From positions 62,001-126,000 of the forward strand of contig NZ_JABJRA010000012.1 in the NCBI RefSeq assembly GCF_013155365.1: a DNA stretch of 64,000 nt, read 5' to 3'. Source of the stretch: Nocardioides sp. zg-DK7169 (lineage in GTDB: Bacteria > Actinomycetota > Actinomycetes > Propionibacteriales > Nocardioidaceae). Position 1 is the first letter of the stretch, and each line of letters begins with the position of its first letter. Position numbers and translations under genes: made by a program. Below are positions 35,748 to 44,448 of this stretch, piece after piece. The notes under the pieces are model-generated. The model saw nothing but the letters and a program-made list of their open reading frames with translations. It was not told the DNA's origin and ran no database searches.

Positions 35748-37388
35748 TCAGGGGCGGAGGGCGCGCAGGGCGAGGTCCAGGTCGCGGCGGGTGTCACGGC
35801 GTACGACGGCCTCGACGACCTCGATGCCGCCGTTCGGGCTGGCGAGGGCGTGCTCGAGCTCGGGCAGGGAGTCCACGCGCCAGTGCGGGGTGCGGGTCGC
35901 CGCGCACAGGGAGGCGAGGTCGACGCCGTGCGGGGTGGCGAAGATCTTCTCGAACGGGTCGGCGTGCGCGGGCGCGCCCTGCTCGAGCGTGGCGAAGATC
36001 GAGCCGCCGTCGTCGTTGACCACGACGATGGTCAGGTCCGGGCGGGCCTCGGCCGGACCGAGCACCAGGCCGTTGGAGTCGTGCAGGAACGTCACGTCGC
36101 CGACCAGCGCCAGGTTGCGGGTGCCGCGCGGGCGCCCGAGCGCGGCCCCGATCGCGCTGGACAGCACGCCGTCGATGCCGGCCAGGCCGCGGTTCGCGAC
36201 CACCTTGCGCCGCTGCCCGACGGGGTACCGCGCGGCCATCAGGTCCAGGTCGCGGATCGGGTTGGAGGCACCGACCCACAGCAGGCCGCCGGCCGGCAGC
36301 GCGCGGCTCACCGCCCCCGCCACGGCGTACGGCGTGAGGTCCGGCCCGGCGTGCACGAGCGCGTCGACCCGGGCCGACACCGCTCGGTCGGCCTCGCGCC
36401 AGGCGGCCAGCCAGCCGCCGTCGACCGCGCCCTCGCTTCCGGAGACCTCGGCGGCGCTGCCGGTGACGCCCGGGACGGCGTCGAGGAGCGTGGCCGGCCA
36501 CGGCGGGCGGGCCCACACGCCGGGGTGGCGCACCGCGAGCACCTCCACGTCGGGGCGCGACAGCAGCCGGGTGACCGGGCGCGAGAGCGTCGGGCGTCCC
36601 ACGACCACCACCCGCTGGACCTGCTCGCCCAGCCCGGTGCCGAGCAGCAGCCGGTAGCTGCGGATCGCGTGGCTGCCGGTGCGCGCCCCGCTGGTGGGCT
36701 CGGCCAGCAACGGCCAGCCGGCCCGCTCGGCCAGCACCCGCGCCGCGGGACCGGCGCCGTCGCCGGCCACCACCACGGTGCGCAGGTCGTCGGTCCCGAG
36801 CGTCACGGCGCCGCCCGGCTCGGCCCAGCCGTGCGCCTCCGGCCCCCGTCGTACGGCGGGGGGCACGGGCACCCAGCGGTCCTCGGGCACCAACGGCTCG
36901 TCGAGCTGGACGTTCCAGTGCGTGGGGGCGTGCTCGGCCAGCGGCGGGAGCCCGGGCGATCCGTCGGCGAGCACCTCGGCGTCCAGGTCGGTGGTGGCGA
37001 CCAGGGGGCCGAAGATCCCGACCTGGTCGGTGGTCTGGTTGGCGTCGGTGCCGCGCAGCCGGGCCGGCCGGTCGGCGGTGAGCACGACCAGCGGCAGCCC
37101 GGAGTGGGCGGCCTCGAGCACCGCGGGGTGCAGGTTGGCGACGGCGGTGCCGGAGGTGCACAGCACCGCGGCGCGGGCGCCGACCTTGGTCAGGCCGACC
37201 GCGACGAAGCCGGCGGAGCGCTCGTCGAGGCGGGTGTGCAGCCGCAGCCGTCCGGTCGCCGCGGCGTCGAAGACCGCGAACGACAGCGGCGCGTTGCGCG
37301 AGCCCGGGGAGAGCACGACCTCCCGCACGCCCGCCTCCAGCAGCGCCTGGACGACGGCGCGTGCGAGGGCGGTGGCGGAACGGGTCAC
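35748..37388 (-). CDS. menD: 2-succinyl-5-enolpyruvyl-6-hydroxy-3-cyclohexene-1-carboxylate synthase
   Basis: 546-residue thiamine diphosphate enzyme that joins isochorismate with 2-oxoglutarate. N-terminal features include VREVVLSPGSRNAPLSFAV and RLDERSAGFVAVGL (catalytic Glu) and the ThDP-binding region is ALVGDVTFLHDSNGL followed by VVVNDDGGSIF. GTG 37388 overlaps the menC stop by 4 bases. Last gene of the menE-menC-menD operon. Confidence 0.95.
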   Translation of the reverse strand: MTRSATALARAVVQALLEAGVREVVLSPGSRNAPLSFAVFDAAATGRLRLHTRLDERSAGFVAVGLTKVGARAAVLCTSGTAVANLHPAVLEAAHSGLPLVVLTADRPARLRGTDANQTTDQVGIFGPLVATTDLDAEVLADGSPGLPPLAEHAPTHWNVQLDEPLVPEDRWVPVPPAVRRGPEAHGWAEPGGAVTLGTDDLRTVVVAGDGAGPAARVLAERAGWPLLAEPTSGARTGSHAIRSYRLLLGTGLGEQVQRVVVVGRPTLSRPVTRLLSRPDVEVLAVRHPGVWARPPWPATLLDAVPGVTGSAAEVSGSEGAVDGGWLAAWREADRAVSARVDALVHAGPDLTPYAVAGAVSRALPAGGLLWVGASNPIRDLDLMAARYPVGQRRKVVANRGLAGIDGVLSSAIGAALGRPRGTRNLALVGDVTFLHDSNGLVLGPAEARPDLTIVVVNDDGGSIFATLEQGAPAHADPFEKIFATPHGVDLASLCAATRTPHWRVDSLPELEHALASPNGGIEVVEAVVRRDTRRDLDLALRALRP

Positions 37389-38356
37389 GGTCGCCGATCC
37401 TTCCGTACGGCGCGGACCGCGGCGAGGCGGGTCTGCCAGTGCGCCACCCGGTCCGGCGCCGCCGCGAGCCGCGCGAGGGCGTCGGGGTCCACCTCCACGG
37501 GGGCGACCGGGAGCATCCCGTCGACCGGGAGCAGCGGCTCGCGGGCCACGTCGTCGGTGAGCAGCTGCACGGTGGCCAGGCCGCAGGCGTGCGGCAGCTC
37601 GGGCAGCGCCGCGGCCAGCGCGACGCCGGCGGCGATCCCGACCGACGACTCCAGCGCGGAGGAGACCACGATCGGCAGCCCGATGTCCTCGGCGATGCGC
37701 AGGCAGGCGCGCACCCCGCCCAGCGGCTGGACCTTCAGCACCGCGATGTCGGCGGCCTCGAGGTCGCGGACCCGGTAGGGGTCGGCGGCCCGGCGGATCG
37801 ACTCGTCCGCGGCGACCCGCACCTCCACCCGCCGGCGCACGGCGGCCAGCTCCTCGACCTCCGCGCACGGCTGCTCGACGTACTCCAGCCCGCCGGCGGC
37901 CCGGTCGAGCGCCCGGACGGCGGCGACCGCCTCGTCGACCGACCAGCCGCCGTTGGCATCGACGCGCACCTGGCCCGCGGGCCCGATCGCGTCGCGCACG
38001 GCCTCCAGCCGAGCGACGTCGTCGGCGAGGGTCTGCCCGGGCTCGGCGACCTTGACCTTCGCGGTGGCGCACCCGCCGCGGCGCACGATCGCGTGCGCCT
38101 GCTCCGGGCCGACCGCGGGGACGGTGACGTTGACCGGCACCCGGTCGCGCAGCGGCGCCGGCCAGTCGCCCGCGCTCGCCTCCTCGGCGGCGCGCAGCCA
38201 CGGCTCGGCGACCTCGGGCGAGTAGTCCAGGAACGGGCTCCACTCCCCCCAGCGGCCGCTCTCGGGGTCGCGCACCAGCACCCCCTCGCGCACCGTGATG
38301 CCGCGGAACCGGGTGCGCATCGGCACCGACCAGACGTGCACCTCGAGCGCGGTCAC
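37385..38356 (-). CDS. menC: o-Succinylbenzoate synthase
   Basis: 323-residue enolase-superfamily enzyme that dehydrates SHCHC to o-succinylbenzoate. The catalytic Lys lies in ATAKVKVAE, metal ligands in RVDANGGWS, YVEQPCAEVEE and VAADESIRR, and the second Lys in IAVLKVQPLGG. GTG 38356 overlaps menE by 4 bases. MenH, which would supply its substrate, is not in the window. Confidence 0.94.
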   Translation of the reverse strand: MTALEVHVWSVPMRTRFRGITVREGVLVRDPESGRWGEWSPFLDYSPEVAEPWLRAAEEASAGDWPAPLRDRVPVNVTVPAVGPEQAHAIVRRGGCATAKVKVAEPGQTLADDVARLEAVRDAIGPAGQVRVDANGGWSVDEAVAAVRALDRAAGGLEYVEQPCAEVEELAAVRRRVEVRVAADESIRRAADPYRVRDLEAADIAVLKVQPLGGVRACLRIAEDIGLPIVVSSALESSVGIAAGVALAAALPELPHACGLATVQLLTDDVAREPLLPVDGMLPVAPVEVDPDALARLAAAPDRVAHWQTRLAAVRAVRKDRRP

Positions 38357-39429
38357 GCCTCCCCCTCCGTGGTTCCGTCGTGCGCGGTCTCGTCGCGACC
38401 AGCCGTGGCCAGGGCGCGCAGCCGCAGCCGGTCCGGCTTGCCGTTGGCCAGCAGCGGTACGTCGTCCAGCGCGACCAGCTGCCGCGGCGCCCAGGACCGC
38501 GGGTGCTCGGCGGCCACCCAGTCGCGCAGCTCCGCCAGCGGCGGCGGCGCCGCGTCGCCCACCACGAACGCCACCACCCGGTTGCCCCACTCCTCGTCGG
38601 GCACGCTGAGCACCTCGGCGGCCCGCACGCCCGGGTGCGCGCGCAGCCGCGCGGCGACCGCAGGGCCGGGCACGTTCACGCCGCCGGTCACGATCACGTC
38701 GTCGAGGCGGCCCAGCACCTGCAGCCGCCCGTCCTCGTCGAAGCGGCCCGCGTCCGAGGTGAGGAACCAGCCGTCGACCAGCACCGACGCGGTCAGCTCC
38801 GGGTCGTCCTGGTAGCCCTCGAACAGCGTCGGGCCGCTGATCCGTACCCGTCCGCCCGCGCCGAGCGCGACGGCCACGCCGTCCAGCGGCACCCCGTCGT
38901 ACACGCAGCCGCCGGCGGTCTCGGCCGAGCCGTACGTCGCCACCACCCGCACCCCCGCCGCCCGCGCCCGCTCGCGCAGGGCCGGGTCGATCGGCCCTCC
39001 CCCGAGCAGCACCGTGTGGAAGCCGGCGAGCGCGGCCGCGGACTCCGGCTCGCCCAGCAGGCGGCCCAGCTGGGTCGGCACCAGGGACACGAACCGGTCC
39101 CCCGCGGGCATCGCCTCCGCCGCGGCGGCGAAGGAGGCGTGGTCCTCCAGCAGCACCGGCTCGTGCCCGGCGACCAGCGAGCGGCAGACCACCTGCACGC
39201 CGGCGACGTACGCCGCCGGCAGCGCGAGCAGCCACGAACCACCGGCGCCGAGCCGCCGCGCGGAGGCCTCGACAGAGGCCAGCACCGCCGCCCGGGACAG
39301 CAGCACCCGCTTCGGGCGACCCGTCGACCCGGACGTCTCGACCACCCACGGCGTCGGCTCGTCGTGTGATTCCAGCCACGCGCGGAGCGCGGCCACGGTG
39401 GCGGGGGTGGTCGGGGAGGCGAAACTCAC
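38353..39429 (-). CDS. menE: o-Succinylbenzoate-CoA ligase
   Basis: 358-residue adenylate-forming enzyme, shorter than most acyl-CoA ligases but normal for actinobacterial MenE. The P-loop is TSGSTGRPKRVLLS; later motifs are ATYGSAETAGGCVYDG, TSDAGRFDEDGRLQVLGRLD and the C-terminal NGKPDRLRLR with the catalytic Lys. GTG 39429 follows TAGCGT by seven bases (leaderless). First gene of the operon, divergent from the MFS gene. Confidence 0.93.
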   Translation of the reverse strand: MSFASPTTPATVAALRAWLESHDEPTPWVVETSGSTGRPKRVLLSRAAVLASVEASARRLGAGGSWLLALPAAYVAGVQVVCRSLVAGHEPVLLEDHASFAAAAEAMPAGDRFVSLVPTQLGRLLGEPESAAALAGFHTVLLGGGPIDPALRERARAAGVRVVATYGSAETAGGCVYDGVPLDGVAVALGAGGRVRISGPTLFEGYQDDPELTASVLVDGWFLTSDAGRFDEDGRLQVLGRLDDVIVTGGVNVPGPAVAARLRAHPGVRAAEVLSVPDEEWGNRVVAFVVGDAAPPPLAELRDWVAAEHPRSWAPRQLVALDDVPLLANGKPDRLRLRALATAGRDETAHDGTTEGEA

Positions 39430-39436
39430 GGGACGA

Positions 39437-39442
39437 ACGCTA
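39437..39442 (-). promoter_or_regulatory. -10 box of leaderless menE-menC-menD transcript
   Basis: TAGCGT on the minus strand, seven bases before GTG 39429. Confidence 0.55.
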
Positions 39443-39465
39443 TCCCCGCGTGCTCTGATCACTCC

Positions 39466-40743
39466 GTGCCATCCCGTCTGGACCAGTTCAAGCCACCCAC
39501 CCCGCTCGCCGGCCGCCTCTCGGTACAGTCGGTGCTCTACGCCGTCGGGGACGGCACCTTCATGACCGCCAGCGCGGTCTTCTTCACCACCGTCGTCGGC
39601 CTGTCGCCGGCGCAGGTCGGCCTCGGCATCACCCTCGCCGGCGTCGCCTCGTTCCTCGTCGCCGTCCCGGCGGGCAAGCTGGCCGACCGGATCGGCCCGC
39701 AGCGCACCTGGTCGCTCGGCGCCCTCGGCACCGCCGCGGGGTACGCCGCATGGCCCTTCATCGACGGCTTCGCCGGCTTCCTCGCGGTCAGCATCCTGCT
39801 CGAGGTGGTCAACAGCGCCGGCGGCGCCGCCCGGGGCGCCTACGTGCTCGACCTGGTGCCGCGCGCCGAGCGGGTCGCCTCGCAGGCCTACATGTACGCC
39901 GCGCTCAACCTCGGCTTCACCGGCGGCGCCGCGATCGGCGGCATCGCCCTGGCCTTCCACAGCGACGCCGTCGTGACCGCGCTGCCGGTCTTCACCGCGG
40001 CGCTGATGGTCGCCAACGCCTACTGGATCACCCGACTGCCGAGGGCGCCCCACCGCGAGCGGCCCAGCGCCCTGGAGCAGGCGGTCACCGGGGCGGTCGA
40101 GGACGCCGCGGAGGAGCGCGTGGTGCCCGGCGCGCTGCGCAACCCCGGCTACCTGCTGACCTCGTTCTTCGGCGGCGTGCTGAACACCAACCAGGTCCTG
40201 CTGCACACCGTGATCCCGCTGTGGCTGATCGCCGAGACCGACGCCCCGCGGGTGCTGCTCGCGCTGCTGTTCGGCACCAACACGGTGATGTGCATCTTCT
40301 TGCCCATGGTCGTCGCGCGCACCGTGCGCGGGCTGCCGACCGCGCTGCGGGCCTCGCGGATCTCGAGCGCCTTCTTCGTCGTCTCCTGCCTGATCACCCT
40401 GGTCACCCACGACACCCTGGGCTGGACCACGATCGTGCTGGTGTGGCTGGGCCACATCACCGTGACCGGCGCCGAGCTGTTCATCTCGGCCGCGGGGTGG
40501 GCCTTCGAGTCCGAGCTCTCGGACCCGGAGCGACGCGGGGAGTACCAGGGCGCCGGCAACCTCGGCAGCACCCTCGGCTACGTCTGGGCCCCGGCGGTCT
40601 ACACCTACCTGGCGATGGAGTGGGGCGCGAGCGGCTGGCTGCTGATCGCCGGCATCATCGTGCTCGCCACGGTGCTCATCCACCCGTCCTCGCGGATGGC
40701 CGAGCGGTTCCTGGAGCGGCACGAGCTGGACCCGGCCGCGTGA
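39466..40743 (+). CDS. Major facilitator superfamily transporter
   Basis: 425 residues with about 12 predicted membrane helices. The MFS loop 2-3 motif appears as GKLADRIGPQRTWSLG. The longest cytoplasmic loop, around residues 190-220, is charged (EQAVTGAVEDAAEERV). Substrate unknown; drug efflux is one possibility. GTG 39466 is the start, 36 bases from the divergent menE start. It lies between menE and menA, but no family feature links it to quinones. Confidence 0.88.
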   Translation: MPSRLDQFKPPTPLAGRLSVQSVLYAVGDGTFMTASAVFFTTVVGLSPAQVGLGITLAGVASFLVAVPAGKLADRIGPQRTWSLGALGTAAGYAAWPFIDGFAGFLAVSILLEVVNSAGGAARGAYVLDLVPRAERVASQAYMYAALNLGFTGGAAIGGIALAFHSDAVVTALPVFTAALMVANAYWITRLPRAPHRERPSALEQAVTGAVEDAAEERVVPGALRNPGYLLTSFFGGVLNTNQVLLHTVIPLWLIAETDAPRVLLALLFGTNTVMCIFLPMVVARTVRGLPTALRASRISSAFFVVSCLITLVTHDTLGWTTIVLVWLGHITVTGAELFISAAGWAFESELSDPERRGEYQGAGNLGSTLGYVWAPAVYTYLAMEWGASGWLLIAGIIVLATVLIHPSSRMAERFLERHELDPAA

Positions 40744-40774
40744 GCGGGCCGGCGGGCGGGTTGAATCAGTCCTC

Positions 40775-41659
40775 GTGGCTCCTTCGACTCCGACGCCGGC
40801 CCAGTGGCTCGCCGGCTCCCGACCCCGCACCCTTCCCGCCGCGATCGCCCCGGTCCTCGTCGGCTCCGGCGTCGCGGCGTACGCCGACGGGTTCGTGTGG
40901 TGGAAGGCCCTGCTCGCCCTCGGGGTGAGCCTGGCGCTCCAGGTCGGCGTCAACTACGCCAACGACTACTCCGACGGCATCCGCGGCACCGACGATGACC
41001 GGGTCGGCCCGATGCGCCTGGTCGGCTCGGGCGTCGCCTCCCCGGGCGCGGTCAAGCGCGCGGCGTTCACCGCCTTCGGCGTGGCCGGGGTGCTGGGCCT
41101 GGTGCTCGCCGCCACGACCGCGTGGTGGCTGGTCGCGGTCGGCGTGGTCTGCGTGCTGGCGGCCTGGTTCTACACCGGCGGCTCGACGCCGTACGGCTAC
41201 CTCGGCCTCGGCGAGGTGATGGTCTTCGTCTTCTTCGGCCTGGTCGCCGTGGTCGGCACGACCTACGTGCAGACCGAGACCTTCGAGCTCCCCGCGCTGC
41301 TCGCCTCGATCGGCATCGGCGCGCTCGCCTGCGGCGTGCTGGTCGTCAACAACCTGCGCGACATCCCCACCGACACCGTCGCCGGCAAGCGCACCCTCGC
41401 GGTGCGCCTGGGCGACCGCGCCACCCGCGGGCTGTACGTCGGCCTGGTCGCCGTCGCCGCCGCCTCGGTCGTGGCCGTCGCGGCCGCGACGACCTGGTGG
41501 GCGCTGGTCGGCCTGCTGTTCGTGGTGCCCGCGCTGCCGGGGCTGCGCGTCGTACGGTCCTCGGCCACCGGCCCGGCCCTGGTGCCGGTGATCCAGTCCA
41601 CGGGCCTCGCCGAGGTCGCCTGGGCGGTCCTGGTGGCGGCGGCGCTCGTGCTGGCCTGA
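40775..41659 (+). CDS. menA: 1,4-Dihydroxy-2-naphthoate polyprenyltransferase
   Basis: 294-residue UbiA-family integral membrane enzyme that attaches the polyprenyl tail to DHNA, giving demethylmenaquinone. The first Asp-rich motif is NYANDYSDGIRGTDDD, the second VVNNLRDIPTDTVAGKRTLA. About eight helices are predicted. GTG 40775 is 31 bases after the MFS stop; a weak TTGAAT box lies eight bases upstream, so it may have its own promoter. The synthase at 12217-13212 would make its prenyl substrate and MenG would act on its product. Confidence 0.95.
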   Translation: MAPSTPTPAQWLAGSRPRTLPAAIAPVLVGSGVAAYADGFVWWKALLALGVSLALQVGVNYANDYSDGIRGTDDDRVGPMRLVGSGVASPGAVKRAAFTAFGVAGVLGLVLAATTAWWLVAVGVVCVLAAWFYTGGSTPYGYLGLGEVMVFVFFGLVAVVGTTYVQTETFELPALLASIGIGALACGVLVVNNLRDIPTDTVAGKRTLAVRLGDRATRGLYVGLVAVAAASVVAVAAATTWWALVGLLFVVPALPGLRVVRSSATGPALVPVIQSTGLAEVAWAVLVAAALVLA

Positions 41660-41697
41660 GCACTCGCCCGACGATCGGCCCCAGCGCTCCGGCATGG

Positions 41698-41740
41698 GCA
41701 AGGACCCGGTGCGACCTCCTCGGTGGCGCCGGGTCCTTGC
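41698..41740. terminator. Hairpin terminator between menA and the lipoprotein gene
   Basis: A perfect 12-bp inverted repeat (41698-41709 with 41729-41740) between convergent genes. Confidence 0.7.
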
Positions 41741-41753
41741 CGTCTCGGCGTCC

Positions 41754-42479
41754 TCAGGCGATGGTGCCGGTGCCGGTGCCCTCGATGCGGTCGTCGTGGA
41801 GCAGCTCACCCTCGGCGTCGACGGGGGTGATCACCGCCTCGAACGTGATCGGCGAGCCCTTCTGGTGCTTGAAGTTCTCCGCGTAGGAGTACTGCTCGCC
41901 CGCGCCGAACGGGTACACGGACGGATCGCGGTAGGCGTCGGGCGTGAACGCGGCGTCGTTCACGCCCAGCTGCTCGAAGAGGGCGTCGTCGACGATCGAG
42001 TCCATGCCCTGCATCCACTGCCAGTCGTCGTAGCGGGCCGTGATGTTGACCAGGCTGGAGCCGAGGTCGATGGGCTCACCGTTGTTGGTGACGACGTAGT
42101 TCACGAACACGAGCTGGTCGCCCTTGGCCAGCAGCGGCTTGTTGGTCTCGGGGTCGGCGAAGTTGCCGTCCTTGGTCGCCTCGGCGGTCCCGACCTGGTA
42201 GGCCTCGACGGTGACGTCGCCGACCTCGAAGGTCGAGATCAGGTCTCCGGCACTGGTGACCGGCTGCGCCCAGTCGGGCTGACCCTCGGTCGCGGCCGGA
42301 GACGCGTCCGCCTCCTCGACGGCGTCCTCGGGTGCCTCGGAGGTGTCGTCGACGGGCGTCTCGTTGCTCTCGGCGGCCTTCGGCTCCGGCTCGGAGTCTC
42401 CCGAGCAGGCGGCCAACGACAGCAGGCCGGTGCAGGCGACAGCGGCGACGGATATTCGAACGGAACGAGCAATACGCAT
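41754..42479 (-). CDS. Lipoprotein of unknown function
   Basis: 241 residues. The signal peptide MRIARSVRISVAAVACTG ends in lipobox LAAC, followed by an acidic Ser/Glu/Pro-rich spacer and a globular domain of about 170 residues (GDVTVEAYQVGTAEA, VFVNYVVTNNGEPIDLGSS) that looks beta-rich, like extracellular immunoglobulin-like DUF4352-type domains; this likeness is weak. ATG 42479 has GGGGGA upstream; an ATG ten codons earlier is less likely. Single gene. Confidence 0.85.
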   Translation of the reverse strand: MRIARSVRISVAAVACTGLLSLAACSGDSEPEPKAAESNETPVDDTSEAPEDAVEEADASPAATEGQPDWAQPVTSAGDLISTFEVGDVTVEAYQVGTAEATKDGNFADPETNKPLLAKGDQLVFVNYVVTNNGEPIDLGSSLVNITARYDDWQWMQGMDSIVDDALFEQLGVNDAAFTPDAYRDPSVYPFGAGEQYSYAENFKHQKGSPITFEAVITPVDAEGELLHDDRIEGTGTGTIA

Positions 42480-42722
42480 GGAAGTGTCCCCCGGTAGGTG
42501 GAAGGCCACCGCTCGGCGGCGCCGATGACTCGGCGGCCCTCATCCACGTTCTGCCACGGCACAGTGGGCCACAAACGAGCGCCGCCCACATCGCGGGACG
42601 GTCGGCGTCGGAGGATCGCGCCTCCGGCATTCGGACCGGGCGGGTGGGACGGGCGCCAGGAGGGTTGCGCGCAGTTGCGCGGTTGGGCACCGACCACCGG
42701 CAGCCACCACCTCAGCGGTGGG

Positions 42723-42989
42723 TCAGCGCTCGTCCTCGTCCTCGCGCGCAGCGCGCTCCTGGAACTTCGCGGCGGCGCGGTCGGCACGCTGCTGGACGCG
42801 CAGGGCGAACGCCTCGCGCCGGCGGTCGAGCAGGACCAGGGAGCTGAAGCCGCTGATCAGGAAGGCCACGATCACGGCGAAGAAGAGGTCGACGCCCCCG
42901 GTGAGCAGCTGCCACACGACCGAGACGACACCCAGGGCCGCCACGAAGAGCAGTGCCCGCAGGCCGGTGTAGATCCAGAACTCCTTCAC
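42723..42989 (-). CDS. Small membrane protein, DUF4229-like
   Basis: 88 residues with two predicted membrane helices (GLRALLFVAALGVVSVVWQL and DLFFAVIVAFLISGFSSLVL) and a charged tail rich in Arg/Glu. Short two-helix proteins of this kind are annotated DUF4229 in actinobacteria; function unknown. GTG 42989 has GGAGGGG overlapping it and a TACGCT box six bases upstream. The gap 42480-42722 downstream of it holds no visible gene or signal. Confidence 0.82.
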   Translation of the reverse strand: MKEFWIYTGLRALLFVAALGVVSVVWQLLTGGVDLFFAVIVAFLISGFSSLVLLDRRREAFALRVQQRADRAAAKFQERAAREDEDER

Positions 42990-42995
42990 CCCTCC

Positions 42996-43001
42996 AGCGT
43001 A
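42996..43001 (-). promoter_or_regulatory. -10 box of the DUF4229-like gene
   Basis: TACGCT on the minus strand, six bases before GTG 42989. The two start codons of this divergent pair are only 55 bases apart. Confidence 0.5.
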
Positions 43002-43032
43002 TCCGCCGACCCGCCCACGACCGGCCCCGGCC

Positions 43033-43038
43033 TAGGCT
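43033..43038 (+). promoter_or_regulatory. -10 box of leaderless transcript for the 43045-43278 gene
   Basis: TAGGCT followed by six bases and GTG 43045. Confidence 0.55.
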
Positions 43039-43044
43039 GGAAGG

Positions 43045-43278
43045 GTGCTGAAGCTCCTGCTCGTCGTCGTCATCTTCGCCGCGGTGACCTATCTCGCCGC
43101 CCGTGCCCTGCAGCGCTCCGGCCAGGCCCCGACCCTGCCCCGGCCGCGTCCCCGTCCTCAACCGCCGCGGATCGTCGCGCCCGACGACGACGAGGAGTTC
43201 CTGCGCGACCTCGAGCGCAAGCGGAAGCGCCCGCACCCGAAGGACCCGGAGGGCCCCGCCAAGCCCGACCCGGCCTGA
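43045..43278 (+). CDS. Small single-helix membrane protein, unknown function
   Basis: 77 residues: an N-terminal membrane helix (LKLLLVVVIFAAVTYLAARA) and a cytoplasmic tail rich in Pro, Arg and Asp (DDDEEFLRDLERKRKR). No family recognised. The GTG start directly after a -10 box and a strong hairpin after the gene support it as real. It is divergent from the DUF4229-like gene and convergent with ccsB. Confidence 0.72.
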   Translation: MLKLLLVVVIFAAVTYLAARALQRSGQAPTLPRPRPRPQPPRIVAPDDDEEFLRDLERKRKRPHPKDPEGPAKPDPA

Positions 43279-43338
43279 CCGGCCCTTCCGGCCGGCAGGG
43301 CCGCCCGGAGGAACCACGGCCAGCCCCCGACGTACGAG

Positions 43339-43375
43339 AACGGGCCCCGACCACCACTGGTGGTCGGGGCCCGTT
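43339..43375. terminator. Strong bidirectional hairpin terminator
   Basis: A perfect 17-bp inverted repeat (43339-43355 with 43359-43375) with a 3-base centre, flanked by GA and TTT, lies between convergent genes. Confidence 0.85.
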
Positions 43376-43392
43376 TCGTGTGTCGGGCGGGA

Positions 43393-44448
43393 TCAGCCGG
43401 TGACGACACCCGGCTCGGCGGGCGCCACGACACCGACCTCGGGAGCGGCGTAGGAGTGCTGGCTGGTGGAGGAGAAGAAGTTGATGCCGATGAAGTTGAA
43501 CCACAGCGTCGCCAGCCCGACCAGCGCCAGGATCGAGGCGTTGCGGCCCTTCCACCCGGCCGTGGCGCGTGCGTGGAGGTAGGCGGCGTAGATGACCCAA
43601 GTGATGAACGCCCAGACCTCCTTGGGGTCCCAGCTCCAGTACGACGCCCAGGCCTGGTGCGCCCAGATCGGACCGGAGATCAGCACCGCGAAGGTCCACA
43701 CCGGGAACGCGAAGGCGTGCATCCGGTAGGAGACCAGGTCGAGGCGGGCCGGGGACGGCACGCGGGCCAGGTAGCCGCCGGTGCGGCCCTTGGCCACGGC
43801 GCGCTCCTTGAGCAGGTACAGCACCGAGCCGATGCCGCCGAGGGTGAAGGCGCCGGTGGCGATGATCGCGGAGACCACGTGGATGACCAGCCACGGCGAG
43901 TCGAGCGCCTCGGTCAGCGGGGCGACCTCGTCGTGCAGCCAGATCGCGGCGGCCATCAGCACCGACACCTGGATGAAGGCGACGATCGGGCCCATCCACG
44001 CCAGCGAGAAGCGGCGGTAGGCCAGCAGGTAGCCCAGCGACACCACGAAGGTGCCGGAGAGGGTGAACTCGAACATGTTGCCCCACGGCACCCGGTTGGG
44101 GTCCGCGGCCAGGCCGCGCGAGACCAGGGACACGCCGTGCACCGCGGTGGCGATGACCAGCAGCAGCAGGCCCAGGCGCCCGAAGAACGTCGTACGGCGC
44201 ACGACGTCCTCGTCCACCGTCTCGTCGGCCCCGGCGTCCCGGGCACCGCCCTGGGGGCCGCCGGTGGCCACGGCGACGCCGCCGCGGCTGCGGGCGGACT
44301 CGGCCGGCGCGGTCACGGACCCCACCGAGGCGGGCAGCTTGCGCAGCGCCGACCACTCCACGAGATGGGCCAGCAGGGCCAGGAAGTAGACAGCTCCACA
44401 GACGACGAGCGCCTGGTTGCTGAGGGTCTCCCATGCTGCGTTGCTCAC
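43393..44448 (-). CDS. ccsB: Cytochrome c biogenesis protein CcsB (ResC)
   Basis: 351-residue membrane protein of System II cytochrome c maturation. The tryptophan-rich haem-handling signature is WASYWSWDPKEVWAFITW, and haem-ligand-type His residues lie in VIHVVSAIIATG and AVHGVSL. With ResB it exports haem and ligates it to apocytochrome c outside the membrane. GTG 44448 overlaps the resB stop by 4 bases. Confidence 0.94.
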   Translation of the reverse strand: MSNAAWETLSNQALVVCGAVYFLALLAHLVEWSALRKLPASVGSVTAPAESARSRGGVAVATGGPQGGARDAGADETVDEDVVRRTTFFGRLGLLLLVIATAVHGVSLVSRGLAADPNRVPWGNMFEFTLSGTFVVSLGYLLAYRRFSLAWMGPIVAFIQVSVLMAAAIWLHDEVAPLTEALDSPWLVIHVVSAIIATGAFTLGGIGSVLYLLKERAVAKGRTGGYLARVPSPARLDLVSYRMHAFAFPVWTFAVLISGPIWAHQAWASYWSWDPKEVWAFITWVIYAAYLHARATAGWKGRNASILALVGLATLWFNFIGINFFSSTSQHSYAAPEVGVVAPAEPGVVTG

